From Streptomyces sp. NRRL B-3428 (GTDB lineage Bacteria; Actinomycetota; Actinomycetes; Streptomycetales; Streptomycetaceae), in NCBI GenBank assembly GCA_000721375.1, contig JOGW01000005.1, positions 1 through 64,000 of the forward strand: DNA of 64,000 bases, given 5' to 3'. Position 1 is the stretch's first letter. Every line of letters starts with the position of its first letter. A model generated the notes under the pieces. It was not told the origin of the DNA, did not search any database, and saw nothing but the letters and a program-made list of their open reading frames with translations. Below, piece by piece: positions 55,412 through 64,000 of the stretch. A program made the translations under genes and the position numbers.

Positions 55412-56607
55412 TTCACTATCACCGCCCACCGCGTGTCGCTCAGACCCGTCCGGATGCGGAGCAGGGCCGTGCCCGCCGTCTGGGTCGCTGTGATGGTCAT
55501 GGGCAGCGAGGTGTTCCAACTGGCCCCGGGAGCAAGGGCGGGCACGTTCCAGTACTGCCAGCTGCCGGAGAACCCGGGCGTGCCGGTGAAGCTCTGCATC
55601 TGTGTGGCGGCCGTGGTCGAGGACGAGGTGTTGGTGATCGTCACCGGGATCGTGGTGGTCGTCCCTCGGTTGACGATGCACGAGCCGCTGGGCAGCGTGG
55701 CCGAGGCCTTGAGCGGGCCGCTGCTGCTGGTGCCGGTGAGCACACCCATCTCGTACGAGTTCTGCTGGAACCAGGGGCAGGCGTTCGCGTCACGGATGCT
55801 GGGCTCCCACACCACGACGCCGTCCGTCTTGGCCTTCACCTGGGCGAACATATGGGCCCAGGTGTTGCCGGGCACGAAGGTCTCGGACGGAAAAGCCGTG
55901 GGGCTGACGTACGGGTAGATCGGGTGACCCGGCGCCATCGCACGGTCGCGGGCGACGGCGGTGTCGAGCCTGCTGTCCCAACTGGCCAGGGTCTGCCCGT
56001 CGTTGAAGTACGCGCGCGGGGCGAAGCAGTTGAGCAGCTCGTCCGTGTGCAACTGCTGGATCAGCGACTGGTTGCGGGTCTCCCAGTCGTATCCGTAGTG
56101 GCAGATCGGTGCCTGCGGGGCGGCGTTGCGGGTCCAGGTCAGCAGCTGGCGCCACAGGTTGTACGCGTGGGTGGCCGTCTGGCCCGTCGGTACCTGGGTC
56201 AGCTCGATGGCCTCGAAGTCGAGCACGACGGGTGCGGTGGCCTGGCCGCCGAACTGGTTCGCCCCCATGTATTCCTTGACCTTGGCCTCGTAGGTGGCCT
56301 GCGAAGGCAGCGCGCCGCCGTTGGCGTAGCAGCCCGCGGTGTCGCAGGTGAAGGCGAAGACGTCGTAGACGACGGTGGAACGGGCGGCGCCGTACTGCTC
56401 CAACGTCGGCCGGTTGGCGCCACGTTCGTTGACGTAGACCGGGAAGGCGGCCTCTGCGGCGATCGCTGTCGCAGTCGGGTCCTCGGCGGCGGCCGCCGTG
56501 CCGGTCGTGCCCGGCAGGGCGACCAGCACGAGAGCCGCCATGAGCAGTCCGGCGCGGCGGATCAGTCGTGCCGGTCCGGATGAGCCGAGCGGGGTGCGTC
56601 GTTGCAC
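55408..56607 (-). CDS. Secreted putative TIM-barrel glycoside hydrolase
   Basis: This 399-residue protein starts at GTG 56607 (GAGGAG upstream) with a Sec signal ending near TAAAAE (residue 41). Residues 50-300 have features of a (beta/alpha)8 hydrolase: FPVYVNERGANRP, PVVLDFEAIEL (Asp130-Phe-Glu132, a plausible acidic pair), CHYGYDWETRN. Residues 300-399 look like an Ig/NPCBM-type accessory domain. The DFE pattern recalls GH56 hyaluronidase strands, but I cannot place it in a named family. It shares an operon with a secreted polysaccharide lyase-like enzyme, so an exported glycan-degrading role is likely. Confidence 0.6.
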   Translation of the reverse strand: MQRRTPLGSSGPARLIRRAGLLMAALVLVALPGTTGTAAAAEDPTATAIAAEAAFPVYVNERGANRPTLEQYGAARSTVVYDVFAFTCDTAGCYANGGALPSQATYEAKVKEYMGANQFGGQATAPVVLDFEAIELTQVPTGQTATHAYNLWRQLLTWTRNAAPQAPICHYGYDWETRNQSLIQQLHTDELLNCFAPRAYFNDGQTLASWDSRLDTAVARDRAMAPGHPIYPYVSPTAFPSETFVPGNTWAHMFAQVKAKTDGVVVWEPSIRDANACPWFQQNSYEMGVLTGTSSSGPLKASATLPSGSCIVNRGTTTTIPVTITNTSSSTTAATQMQSFTGTPGFSGSWQYWNVPALAPGASWNTSLPMTITATQTAGTALLRIRTGLSDTRWAVIVK

Positions 56608-56660
56608 GGGTGCTCCTCGGGTCGGGAAATGGGGGAGGGGAGTGCGTCGTGCGGTGTGCA

Positions 56661-56751
56661 CCGGGCCTCGCGGTATGCGGCGCCGGGAGCGCACCGGCCC
56701 GCCACCGACAGCGGGTCGATACGTTCCGGGAACGCCGACCGCGAGGCCCGG
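56661..56751. repeat. 14-bp inverted repeat with 63-nt spacer
   Basis: CCGGGCCTCGCGGT (56661-56674) and ACCGCGAGGCCCGG (56738-56751) are exact reverse complements in the 196-bp gap between the two secreted-enzyme genes. Confidence 0.7.
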
Positions 56752-56803
56752 ATCCGTGACGGCCGTCGGTCTTCCGCTCCGGCGGCCGCCGCGGACATCT
56801 GGA

Positions 56804-59671
56804 TCAATCCGTCGCCGGCCGGTAGGACCCCAGGTCGGCCAGGTCGTACGTCGTGTCACCGATGGTCAGCGTGTCGCCGGCGGCCGCGGCGACAGGCGGT
56901 GTGCCCTTGCCGACCGCGAGCACGACCTTGAAGTCGGCGTCGGCGCCCTTCCTGATGATCTTGAACGCCCCCTTGTCCGTGGAGAGTTCCGCGCCCGCAG
57001 CGTTCAGCACCCACCCCTTGAGGTACGCGTCGCCCTTCCTGAACAGGAACGTCGTGGCCCCGGACTCCGTCTCGCCGAAGGTGATGGCGGTGCCCGCCTC
57101 GGGAGCCAGCTGCCAGGTGTACGTGTGCTCCGTGCTGTCGGCGAAGGAGTCGTGGAGCGCGACCACCGCGTCCGCCCCGCCGACCGGCCGCAGATCCACC
57201 GCCAGTTCCCGACGCGCCTTCGCCACCTCGTAGTTGAGGTGCCCGTCGAGCGCGACGAAGCCGCCGCCCTGGCCCGCGTAGGCCCGCGACGCGAGCGTCT
57301 CTCCCTTGCCCGCGATCGAGTCGGTGCCGCGCTTCTCGGGGAAGCCGTCGATCAGCGGCTTGGAGAACAGCTCCCGCTTGGCGTAGTCCTTCGCGGGCTG
57401 CCGCGCCCAGGTCACGTCCTGGCCGACCAGGGACAGGGCGAAGGTGTCGAAGCCGCCCCAGCCGATGTGGTTGTCGTTGCGGTTCTGCGCCCCGACCAGG
57501 ACATCGTCCTTGTCCTGGTAGCGGCTGCGGAAGAGATACGAGCCACCGTGATCGTCGAGGAGCGCCGCACGCAGCTCGGCCGGACCGTCGTCGGGATCCT
57601 GCGGGCTCACTCCGTACGGGTAGTTGAGCAGCCCGTACGTACCGCCCGAGCCGCCGACCGTCTTCTCGTACTGCCACAGCCACGCGGCCCGCTGATCCGC
57701 GGGCACCTGCGTGAAGATCAGCCCAGGGATGGGGACTTGACCGGTGGGCGTGGCGACGCCCCACTGCAGGCGCGCGTTGTCAGGCTGCGCGGATGCGCTG
57801 TGCAGCACAAGGTTGGCGAACGCGGGCCGCTGCCACTTGGCCCTGAGAGCTCCGATCCCGGCGTCCAGACTGCCCACGACGCCGGGCGCTCCCACCCCGA
57901 GCCCGTAGCTGAAGTAGTCCATGCCCTCCTGGTCCCAGCCCTGGTCGGAGTACGCGCTGTCCAGGTGCCGCCCCATCGCGTCGATCAGTTGCGGGATCCG
58001 GTGCTCCTGCAGATCGAACGGGCCGTCGCCGCGCACCGCGAGCCGCAGCGCCAGCTCGCCGCCGCGCACCACCGCGGTCCAGTTGCTGTGCTTGGTCGGC
58101 AGCCCGAAGTTCGGGTGGTACGCGACCTCCAGATAGGCCGCCACCCGCTGCAGCACCTTCTGCGCCTCGGCCCGCTGCTCGGGAGTCCACCCCGGATAGG
58201 CCCAGTCGTACGCGGTGGCCAGGTTGACCGCCGCGTTGGCGGTCTCCAGCGCTGCCGCTCCCGCGTACGCCGTGCCGTTGAGGAACGGCATGGTGCGACC
58301 GGACTCCATCACCGCGTCGTAGGCGGTCTGCGCATACGCCGGGTCCTGGTTCACCTGGTAGAGGAGCGCCGCGTCGTGCGCCCATGCCGCCTGGGCTTCG
58401 CCCGCACGGTAGTTGTAGCCGGGAAGCCCCTTGGCAACCCGGTTCACGAGGCTCGCGTACGTGGACTTCGGGACCCCGTCCTGCTGGATCGCGGCCCGGA
58501 TGTCCGCCAGCTTCCGCTCGGTGACGCCCATGCGGGGATGCTGCAGCCCCGCCGTCGTCGCCGTGGCGAGCACCCTGCCGTCCCTGCCGGTGAGCGCGAA
58601 GCCGGTGGCGTCCTTGACGAGCGCGTCCGGCAGCGTACGGCCGCCACTGATCCGGTCGTACGCGGCGATCCTGCGCGCCTTGCCCAGCTTGCCGTCGGCG
58701 ACCTCCGGCCCGCCCGCGTACAGCGTCACCGGACTCCTGGTGCCGGCCTTCAGCCGCCACGCGAGCCGTGTGCCGCGACCGGTGTCGGTCGCCGTCAGCA
58801 CATCGGTCCGCTGCTCGTCGATGAAGGCCGAGGGCAGGGTCACCGTCTCGGGCGCGGTCGTGGCCAGCTTCGTACCGTCCGCGGCGAGGGCCACGACCTT
58901 GTACGTGTAGCGCGTACCGGGCCGCGCGGAACCGTCCTCCGCCGTCCACGCCGCGGGCACTTCGCGGATCAGGGTCTTCGCGCTCGGAGTGAAGCCGGGG
59001 TGGGGCGAGCGGTGCACCTGATAGCTCGCCGGGGTCTCGTCGAGCGCTCCGAAGTGCCAGGTGAGCTGGACCGCCCCGGTCGGTTGGACATTGGCGCCGA
59101 CCTCGTTGCCCTCGATCCGCTCGACCTTCACGTTGTCGATGAGCATCCGGCCCGTGCTCTGCTCCAGGGCGAGCAGAAGGTTCACGGCCTTCGCGCCGGG
59201 ACGGGCCAGGACCACGGCGTTCGCCTTGCGCCAGCCGGTCGTGCCGCTGATCAGGCCGACCAGTGCGTCCTGTCCGAAACCACGGGCCCACAGATCGCCG
59301 CCGTACCCGGACAGGCCCACGGCCCGTTCGTCGAAGGTGATCCGGTACGCCTGGAAGGTGCTGTTGTCGGCGATCGGGACGTCCTGGCCGACGGCTGCCT
59401 TGCCTTCTGTATCGGTCAGGTCGAGGGCGAGCGCGCGGCTTCCGTCGGGCCCGGCGCCCTCCACGACGGTGGCGCGACCGCCGCCCCGGTGCTCGCTCTG
59501 CGGCCAGCCGACGACGGAGCCGTCCGCGGCGAACTGCTCGAAGTCACCGTTGACGACCAGGGACTGGGCGGCGTACGCGGCCGGCGCGGGGACGGTGACG
59601 GCGAGCGCGCCGGCCAGCGCCGCGCCGGCTATGGCTGTGCGGGTCAGGCGCGGCACAACGGATCTGGGCAC
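56804..59671 (-). CDS. Secreted heparinase/alginate-lyase-like polysaccharide lyase
   Basis: The 955-residue exported protein has a signal peptide (to about AYAAQS, residue 36), a CBM-like jelly-roll (37-185, VVNGDFEQF opening), an Fn3-like module (about 190-280) and a large alpha/alpha-toroid region from about 400 (KHSNWTAVVRGGELAL; DQGWDQEGMDYFSYGLG). An antiparallel beta-sandwich region follows, as in heparinase II/III and oligoalginate lyases. The Asn/Trp and Tyr-rich motifs occupy the places of the lyase catalytic residues, though I cannot assign each. It probably cleaves a uronic-acid polysaccharide outside the cell and supplies the ABC importer encoded upstream. Confidence 0.75.
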   Translation of the reverse strand: MPRSVVPRLTRTAIAGAALAGALAVTVPAPAAYAAQSLVVNGDFEQFAADGSVVGWPQSEHRGGGRATVVEGAGPDGSRALALDLTDTEGKAAVGQDVPIADNSTFQAYRITFDERAVGLSGYGGDLWARGFGQDALVGLISGTTGWRKANAVVLARPGAKAVNLLLALEQSTGRMLIDNVKVERIEGNEVGANVQPTGAVQLTWHFGALDETPASYQVHRSPHPGFTPSAKTLIREVPAAWTAEDGSARPGTRYTYKVVALAADGTKLATTAPETVTLPSAFIDEQRTDVLTATDTGRGTRLAWRLKAGTRSPVTLYAGGPEVADGKLGKARRIAAYDRISGGRTLPDALVKDATGFALTGRDGRVLATATTAGLQHPRMGVTERKLADIRAAIQQDGVPKSTYASLVNRVAKGLPGYNYRAGEAQAAWAHDAALLYQVNQDPAYAQTAYDAVMESGRTMPFLNGTAYAGAAALETANAAVNLATAYDWAYPGWTPEQRAEAQKVLQRVAAYLEVAYHPNFGLPTKHSNWTAVVRGGELALRLAVRGDGPFDLQEHRIPQLIDAMGRHLDSAYSDQGWDQEGMDYFSYGLGVGAPGVVGSLDAGIGALRAKWQRPAFANLVLHSASAQPDNARLQWGVATPTGQVPIPGLIFTQVPADQRAAWLWQYEKTVGGSGGTYGLLNYPYGVSPQDPDDGPAELRAALLDDHGGSYLFRSRYQDKDDVLVGAQNRNDNHIGWGGFDTFALSLVGQDVTWARQPAKDYAKRELFSKPLIDGFPEKRGTDSIAGKGETLASRAYAGQGGGFVALDGHLNYEVAKARRELAVDLRPVGGADAVVALHDSFADSTEHTYTWQLAPEAGTAITFGETESGATTFLFRKGDAYLKGWVLNAAGAELSTDKGAFKIIRKGADADFKVVLAVGKGTPPVAAAAGDTLTIGDTTYDLADLGSYRPATD

Positions 59672-59740
59672 GGAGAGTCCTCCAGGGTCGGGGTGGGATA
59701 CGGCGCCAGAAGGCAGGGGAGGGAGCGGGCGCTGTCGGGG

Positions 59741-61417
59741 TCAGGCCTTGTGCGCGGCCGCGTACTCCTTGGCCAGGCCTTCGGCCGCCGCCGAACCGCC
59801 CTTGCGCAAGTGCTCCTTGACGACGGCGGGCCAGTCGGAGAGCTTCTTGCGGCCGGTCACGATGTCCTTGATCGCGTCCTCGCGCAACCGCATCAGCGCC
59901 TCCTCGGACTGCGACCAGGCCGAGGTGCGCAGACCCAGGTGGGCGCTCTTCACACCGATCGGGATCACCTGTGTCTGCCAGGCGTGCTGCGCCTTCACCG
60001 CGGCGGTCTGGTCCGGGTAGTACAGCGGTTGCGGTGCGGCGGACGCGTAGTACAGGGGCAGGATGTTGGGGCCGTCACCGCCGGAGATCGCCAGCTCCGT
60101 CGGCACCGGACCGCCGTCCTCGCCGCGGGTGAAGTGGGTGCCCTCCACGCCGTAGTTGAACAGCTCCCACTCCTTGCTGCCGAACGGCGCGGCGAGGGCG
60201 TCGAGGACGCGCAGGATCATCTCGATCCGGGCCTTGGGCGCCTTCTTGAGCACGGTCTGGCCGCTGCCGTAGATACCGCCGCCGAGCCAGTGCACCGGCT
60301 GCGCCCCGTTGGACGGTTTGAACGGCCGGGCGTAGTCGATCTCGAAGCGGCCCTTGGCCTCGATGACATTGCCCTTGAAGTCGATGGGGCTGTTGACCTT
60401 CGAGAACGTCTTCTGGCTCAGGAAGTCGGTCTTCTCCTGCAGCCCGTCGATCGTCAGGGCGCCGTCGCGGTACACACCCTTCTGCTGCCACTTCACCATC
60501 TGTTCGAGGCCGGCCAGGAACTCGTCCGTCTCGATGTAGTTGACGAACGCGCCGTCCTTGACCGACCAGAGGTTGGGCGTGCCGAAGGTGGGCATCCAGG
60601 CGTTGAAGCCGAAGCCCCCGTCCTTCTGCGCGCCGAGCGCCCAGCGGCCCTTGCCCGAGAGCTGCTCCAGACCCTTGGTGAACTCCTCGACGGCCATCCC
60701 GCCGACCTCCGGGATGTAGAGCCCGGCCTCCTTGAACTTCGTCTTGTTGACGATGTGGCCGTGTCCCGCGACCGGACGCTCGATCGGGATGCCGAAGATC
60801 CGGCCCGCGTAGCGGCCCGAGGACTGCCATGCGTAGGTGGGGATGTTCGCGAGGTAGGGGTACTTCTTGACGTTGTCGCCGCCGAGGAACTCGCTGAGGT
60901 CTTGGCACTTGGCCGGCACGAACTGGGCCTCGTTCGGCGAGGCGACCAGCTGCATGACGTCCGGCATCTCGCCGCTCGCCATCGCCGTGGCCAGCTTCTT
61001 CGAGTACTCCATCGCCGGTACGACGGTGACGTCGAGCTCGACGCCCAGCGCCTGCTCGGCGGCCTGCCAGAACTTGTTCTTGCCGCGGGGAAGCGGCGAG
61101 GAGTTCCAGGAGGAGATCCAGACGCTGACCGTGGAGCCGTCGCCGGGCTTGTCGGCCAGGGCCTGCACCAGGTCGGCGGGGTACTTCAAGTACCCGGCCT
61201 GTACGCCTTCCTGGGTGCCGGGAAGGTCCGGGGTGGGTCCCTTGTCCCAGGGGATGTGGGCCGGCAGCGGCACCAGGTCCTTGCCGGCGCTGCCCACGTT
61301 GTCCTTGCCCGATGTGCCCGAGGACGAGCAGGCGGACAGCGTGAAGCCGGTCGCGGCGAGCGCGGTGCCGATGCCGGCCGCCTGCAGAACGGATCTGCGG
61401 GAAACTCCAGAGCTCAT
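59741..61417 (-). CDS. ABC transporter extracellular substrate-binding lipoprotein
   Basis: The 558-residue binding protein has a lipobox TLSAC with lipidated Cys30 and an SRRSVLQAAG twin-arginine motif, so it is a lipoprotein probably exported by Tat. The mature part has the type-1/large oligosaccharide-binding fold of the LplA/LipO group (TVSVWISSWN, MASGEMPDVMQLV, FGIPIERPV). It delivers an oligosaccharide to the two permeases encoded upstream. No ATPase gene lies in the window; such systems often borrow the shared MsiK ATPase. Confidence 0.92.
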   Translation of the reverse strand: MSSGVSRRSVLQAAGIGTALAATGFTLSACSSSGTSGKDNVGSAGKDLVPLPAHIPWDKGPTPDLPGTQEGVQAGYLKYPADLVQALADKPGDGSTVSVWISSWNSSPLPRGKNKFWQAAEQALGVELDVTVVPAMEYSKKLATAMASGEMPDVMQLVASPNEAQFVPAKCQDLSEFLGGDNVKKYPYLANIPTYAWQSSGRYAGRIFGIPIERPVAGHGHIVNKTKFKEAGLYIPEVGGMAVEEFTKGLEQLSGKGRWALGAQKDGGFGFNAWMPTFGTPNLWSVKDGAFVNYIETDEFLAGLEQMVKWQQKGVYRDGALTIDGLQEKTDFLSQKTFSKVNSPIDFKGNVIEAKGRFEIDYARPFKPSNGAQPVHWLGGGIYGSGQTVLKKAPKARIEMILRVLDALAAPFGSKEWELFNYGVEGTHFTRGEDGGPVPTELAISGGDGPNILPLYYASAAPQPLYYPDQTAAVKAQHAWQTQVIPIGVKSAHLGLRTSAWSQSEEALMRLREDAIKDIVTGRKKLSDWPAVVKEHLRKGGSAAAEGLAKEYAAAHKA

Positions 61418-61493
61418 GGCAGTGCTTCCTTAGGGAAGGAGGAAAGGGGAGGAGCGGAAGGAAGGGGGGCCGTGGGGAAGTGGGGCCGAGCGG

Positions 61494-62375
61494 TCAGCTC
61501 TTGATGGCTCCCGTGAGCACGCCCTTGGTGAAGTACCGCTGGACGAAGGGGTAGACGCACAGGATGGGCAGCGTGGCGATCACGACCACGGCCATCTTCA
61601 TCGCCTGCGGGGCCTGGGCGAGGGTGCCCTCCGCGGTGAACTCGCTGGACAGGCCCTCGCCCTGGGTGACGTAACCGCGCAGCACGGTCTGCAGCGGATA
61701 CATCGAGTTGTCGTTGAGGTACATGACTCCTCGGAAGAAGTCGTTCCAGTAGCCGACCGCGTAGAACAGGCCGACCACCGCGATCACCGCCTTGGACAGC
61801 GGCAGCACGATCGTGACCAGCGTGCGCAGTTCACCGGCACCGTCGAGCCGCGCCGCCTCGTACAGCTCCTCGGGGATCGCCTGGAAGAACCCGCGTACGA
61901 CGACCAGGTTGAAGACATTGACCGCGACCGGCAGTACCAGGGCCCAGTAGGTGTCGATCATTCCGAGGCTGTGCAGCACCAGGTACGTGGGGATGAAGCC
62001 GGGCGGGAAGAGGAACGTGAAGAGGATGAGCAACATGATCGGCTTGCCGCCGGCCACGCGGGGCCGGGCCAGTGCGTAGGCGAGCAGGACCGTGCAGACC
62101 AGACTGATGAGCGTGCCGAGCAGGGTCACGCCGACCGAGACCATCAGGGCCCGGGTCGTCACCTCGTTCGACAGGACCTTGTCGTACGACTCGAAGGTCC
62201 AGGTCTCGGGCCACAGGGCCCAGCCGCCGTTGTCGATGATCTGCTGACCCGGCGCGAGGCTGGTCGAGATGATCACCCATAGAGGGACGAGCACCAACAC
62301 CACGGTCAGCAACAGCGCTGTCCCCTTGGCGACTTGAGTGAGAAGGCGGGGCTTCTCCTTCCAGGCCGGACGCAT
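61494..62375 (-). CDS. Carbohydrate ABC transporter permease (YtcP-like)
   Basis: This 293-residue MalG-family permease has six membrane helices and the EAA loop EELYEAARLDGAGELRTLVT (about 188-207). It pairs with the permease at 62375, whose stop overlaps its start as TGATG. The YtcP/LplC-type length and the partner suit import of oligosaccharides. It lies 76 bp upstream of the binding-protein gene. Confidence 0.94.
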   Translation of the reverse strand: MRPAWKEKPRLLTQVAKGTALLLTVVLVLVPLWVIISTSLAPGQQIIDNGGWALWPETWTFESYDKVLSNEVTTRALMVSVGVTLLGTLISLVCTVLLAYALARPRVAGGKPIMLLILFTFLFPPGFIPTYLVLHSLGMIDTYWALVLPVAVNVFNLVVVRGFFQAIPEELYEAARLDGAGELRTLVTIVLPLSKAVIAVVGLFYAVGYWNDFFRGVMYLNDNSMYPLQTVLRGYVTQGEGLSSEFTAEGTLAQAPQAMKMAVVVIATLPILCVYPFVQRYFTKGVLTGAIKS

Positions 62376-63364
62376 CAGCGGTACACCCCCTGCTCACCCA
62401 TACGGTGCGCGATCTTGTTGGCGGCGAAGACGAGCAGGCCCGCGATCACGCCCTTGAAGAGCGCGGCGGCGGCCGACACTCCCCAGTGACCGCCTTCGAC
62501 GGCGTTGTAGTAGACGTACGTGTCGATCACCTCGGCGGCGTCCGGGCCGAAGGCGTCGCGGGCCAGCATGACCTGCTCGAAGCCGACGTTGAGGATCTCG
62601 CCGAGGCGCAGGATGAGCAGCAGGATGATGACGGGCCGGATCGCGGGCAGCGTCACATGCCAGAACCGGCGCCACGGACCCGCCCCGTCCAGGGCGGCGG
62701 ACTCGTACAGGCCCTCGTCGACGTTGTGCAGCGCGGCCAGGAAGATGATGGTGCCCCAGCCGCAGTCCTTCCAGATCAACTCGGCGACCATCAGCGGCTT
62801 GAAGGCATCCGGGTTGCCGACCACGTCGATCAGGTTGCCGCCGTCACCGCCGAACAGACCGTTCAACAGGCCGTCGCTGCCGATGACTTGGTAGAAGAGC
62901 GCGACGACGATGACCCACGAGATGAAGTGCGGCAGATAGACCACGCTTTGCACGAACCTGCGCAACCGGCCCTGGACCACACTGTGCAGCAGCATCGCGA
63001 GGGCCAGCGGCAGCGGGAAGAAGAAGACGATCTGCAGGAACGACAGGGTCAGCGTGTTGACCGTGGTGGCCCAGAACGCGGGGTCCTCGAACAGCGTCCG
63101 GAAGTTGGAGACGCCGACCCAGGGACTGTCCGCGACTCCGATGAAGGGGACGTACTCCTTGAACGCGATGACGTTTCCGAAGAGCGCCCCGTAGTGGAAG
63201 ACCGCGAAGTACGCGAGGCCGGGCACCATGAGGAGCAACAGGGTCCGGTCGCGGCGCAGTCGGCGCCATCGGCCCGAGCGGCGGCCACCCGGGAGCCCGG
63301 GCGGCGGTGTGTCGGGGAGCGGCGCCGGTCGGCGTATCTCCGGCTCCTTTGTCGTCAGCGACAT
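62375..63364 (-). CDS. Carbohydrate ABC transporter permease (LplB-like)
   Basis: The 329-residue permease has a basic cytoplasmic N-terminus, six membrane helices and the EAA loop GLYESAALDGAGPWRRFWHV (about 235-254). It is of the LplB/MalF type. GGGGAGG precedes the ATG at 63364; the frame open to 63484 overlaps the promoter palindromes. It is the first gene of the importer-lyase-hydrolase-AraC operon. Confidence 0.94.
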   Translation of the reverse strand: MSLTTKEPEIRRPAPLPDTPPPGLPGGRRSGRWRRLRRDRTLLLLMVPGLAYFAVFHYGALFGNVIAFKEYVPFIGVADSPWVGVSNFRTLFEDPAFWATTVNTLTLSFLQIVFFFPLPLALAMLLHSVVQGRLRRFVQSVVYLPHFISWVIVVALFYQVIGSDGLLNGLFGGDGGNLIDVVGNPDAFKPLMVAELIWKDCGWGTIIFLAALHNVDEGLYESAALDGAGPWRRFWHVTLPAIRPVIILLLILRLGEILNVGFEQVMLARDAFGPDAAEVIDTYVYYNAVEGGHWGVSAAAALFKGVIAGLLVFAANKIAHRMGEQGVYR

Positions 63365-63601
63365 GACCTCCCCTTCATGGTGCCCACGGGCGGCAGTTGA
63401 ACATCGTGTACCGCCATAGAGGTCCGATGAATTCGACCACCGGGCGACGCCATGAATATGGGCGACCGCTCCGATCGCAGTCAAGAGGCTAGGATCGAAA
63501 ATTCGATCCTTCGATCATGTCGATCGAAACATGCAGGATGCATGCGTAACGTGCGCCTCGGTAATGCGCGCAGGAGTGGGTGAGCCGGCGATGGGCCTTG
63601 T
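63365..63601. promoter_or_regulatory. Promoter region of the glycan-uptake operon with nested palindromes
   Basis: AGGATCGAA-AA-TTCGATCCT (63491-63510) and TTCGATC-ATGTC-GATCGAA (63510-63528) overlap by one base and share the TTCGATC/GATCGAA arm. They lie 127-165 bp upstream of the LplB-like start and are good operator candidates for the LacI-type protein encoded next. Confidence 0.6.
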
Positions 63602-64000
63602 TCAGGCGCTGCCGCAGGAGCTGCGCACGTTCAGTCGGGGGAGTAGCGCCAAGTGTGTGCGCGGCGCGGGCTCGGCGCCTTCACGGGTCTCGCGCAGGCG
63701 CCTCAGGAGCAGCTCGACCGCCGCCCGTCCCACCTCGTGCTTGGGCGGCGCGACGGCCGTCAGGGGTTGGTTCGACAGGGCGGCCACATCGTCCCCGTAC
63801 GTCACGAGCGCCAGGTCCTTGGGTACGTCGAGCCGCGGCGCCAGGTCGCGCAGGATCTGCAGCAGGATGATCGCGTCGCTGTCGCTGAGGACGAGTGCCG
63901 CGCTCACCTTCCCCTTCGTCACTGCGTCGAGCAGCTGCTGTGCCGTCTGCGTCAGCCGTTCCTGGTCGATGGCCCCCGTGTAGAGCTCGATCGGCTCGAT
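63602..64000 (-). CDS. LacI-family transcriptional regulator (C-terminal part)
   Basis: Only the last 132 residues are in the window; the DNA-binding N-terminus lies beyond the right edge. Visible are the effector-binding fold segments VSAALVLSDSDAIILLQILR, ALVTYGDDVAALSNQPLTAV and EVGRAAVELLLRRL, the typical end of LacI/GalR proteins. It is transcribed in the same direction as the ABC importer operon that starts 237 bp downstream and probably represses it in response to a sugar. Confidence 0.85.
   Translation of the reverse strand: MEPIELYTGAIDQERLTQTAQQLLDAVTKGKVSAALVLSDSDAIILLQILRDLAPRLDVPKDLALVTYGDDVAALSNQPLTAVAPPKHEVGRAAVELLLRRLRETREGAEPAPRTHLALLPRLNVRSSCGSA

Noticed and set aside
56498..61504. 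A 1668-codon open frame on the plus strand
   Set aside because: It runs antisense through the polysaccharide lyase and binding-protein genes and its composition (Arg/Gly/Val-rich, no domain) is what GC-rich third positions produce opposite real genes.

Overview
The window is chromosomal DNA of a Streptomyces-like actinomycete. GC content is very high, GTG and TTG starts with GGAGG-type ribosome sites are common, many exported proteins carry Sec or Tat signals, and genes often overlap by 4 nt (ATGA or GTGA). I see no tRNA, rRNA, CRISPR array, insertion sequence or phage module. Both ends cut genes: a GlcG/HbpS-like protein on the left and a LacI-type regulator on the right.

Layout. (1) 0.4-4 kb: a thiD-tenA-cytX operon behind a TPP riboswitch, for salvage and uptake of the thiamine pyrimidine. 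(2) 4-14.6 kb: single genes (PlsC-like acyltransferase, PrcB-domain protein, TerB), a three-gene set resembling a type VII secretion effector with a lysozyme-like domain and a membrane immunity protein, a thioesterase/HxlR divergent pair, an exported M19-like dipeptidase with a discoidin domain, a beta-propeller protein, and an isopenicillin-N-synthase-like dioxygenase preceded by a Crp-type palindrome and a 24-residue cysteine-containing leader peptide. (3) 14.6-20.3 kb: carotenoid oxygenase, exported beta-helix protein, Cys/Gly-tailed membrane protein, secreted lipase. (4) 20.4-34.6 kb: a catabolic locus built around a Tat-exported latex-clearing-protein-like oxygenase (Lcp). It has a divergent six-gene operon (DUF4334, alcohol dehydrogenase, acyl-CoA dehydrogenase, thiolase, FadJ-type enzyme, nitronate monooxygenase), a regulator with two fused TetR DNA-binding domains, an acyl-CoA synthetase and a long-chain-alcohol-oxidase-like GMC flavoprotein. 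It reads as polyisoprene (rubber) or isoprenoid cleavage followed by beta-oxidation. (5) 34.7-36.7 kb: two small secreted proteins and an AraC regulator.

(6) 36.8-53.2 kb: a stress/dormancy island of the DevRS (OsdRK) type. It holds a two-GAF histidine kinase and NarL-type response regulator, universal stress proteins (one a pseudogene), DoxX, two CBS-BON proteins, a Crp-like protein coupled to a flavin oxidoreductase, a flavodoxin, a GNAT/acyl-CoA-synthetase fusion, a proton P-type ATPase, Hsp20 and a zinc alcohol dehydrogenase. GGGCCG-N2-CGGCCC-like palindromes, tandem at 21-22 bp in several promoters, suggest one regulon. (7) 53.3-64 kb: a glycan-use locus with a GH29 fucosidase, an AraC regulator, a secreted putative TIM-barrel hydrolase, a secreted heparinase/alginate-lyase-like enzyme, an LplB/YtcP-type ABC importer with a lipoprotein binding protein, a promoter with nested palindromes, and a LacI-type regulator at the edge.

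The points most worth following are the Lcp-centred locus with its tandem TetR regulator, the phased palindromes of the dormancy island, the Cys-leader/Crp-site control region, and the putative T7SS effector-immunity trio. Functions are read from motifs and recalled family knowledge; no database search was run.
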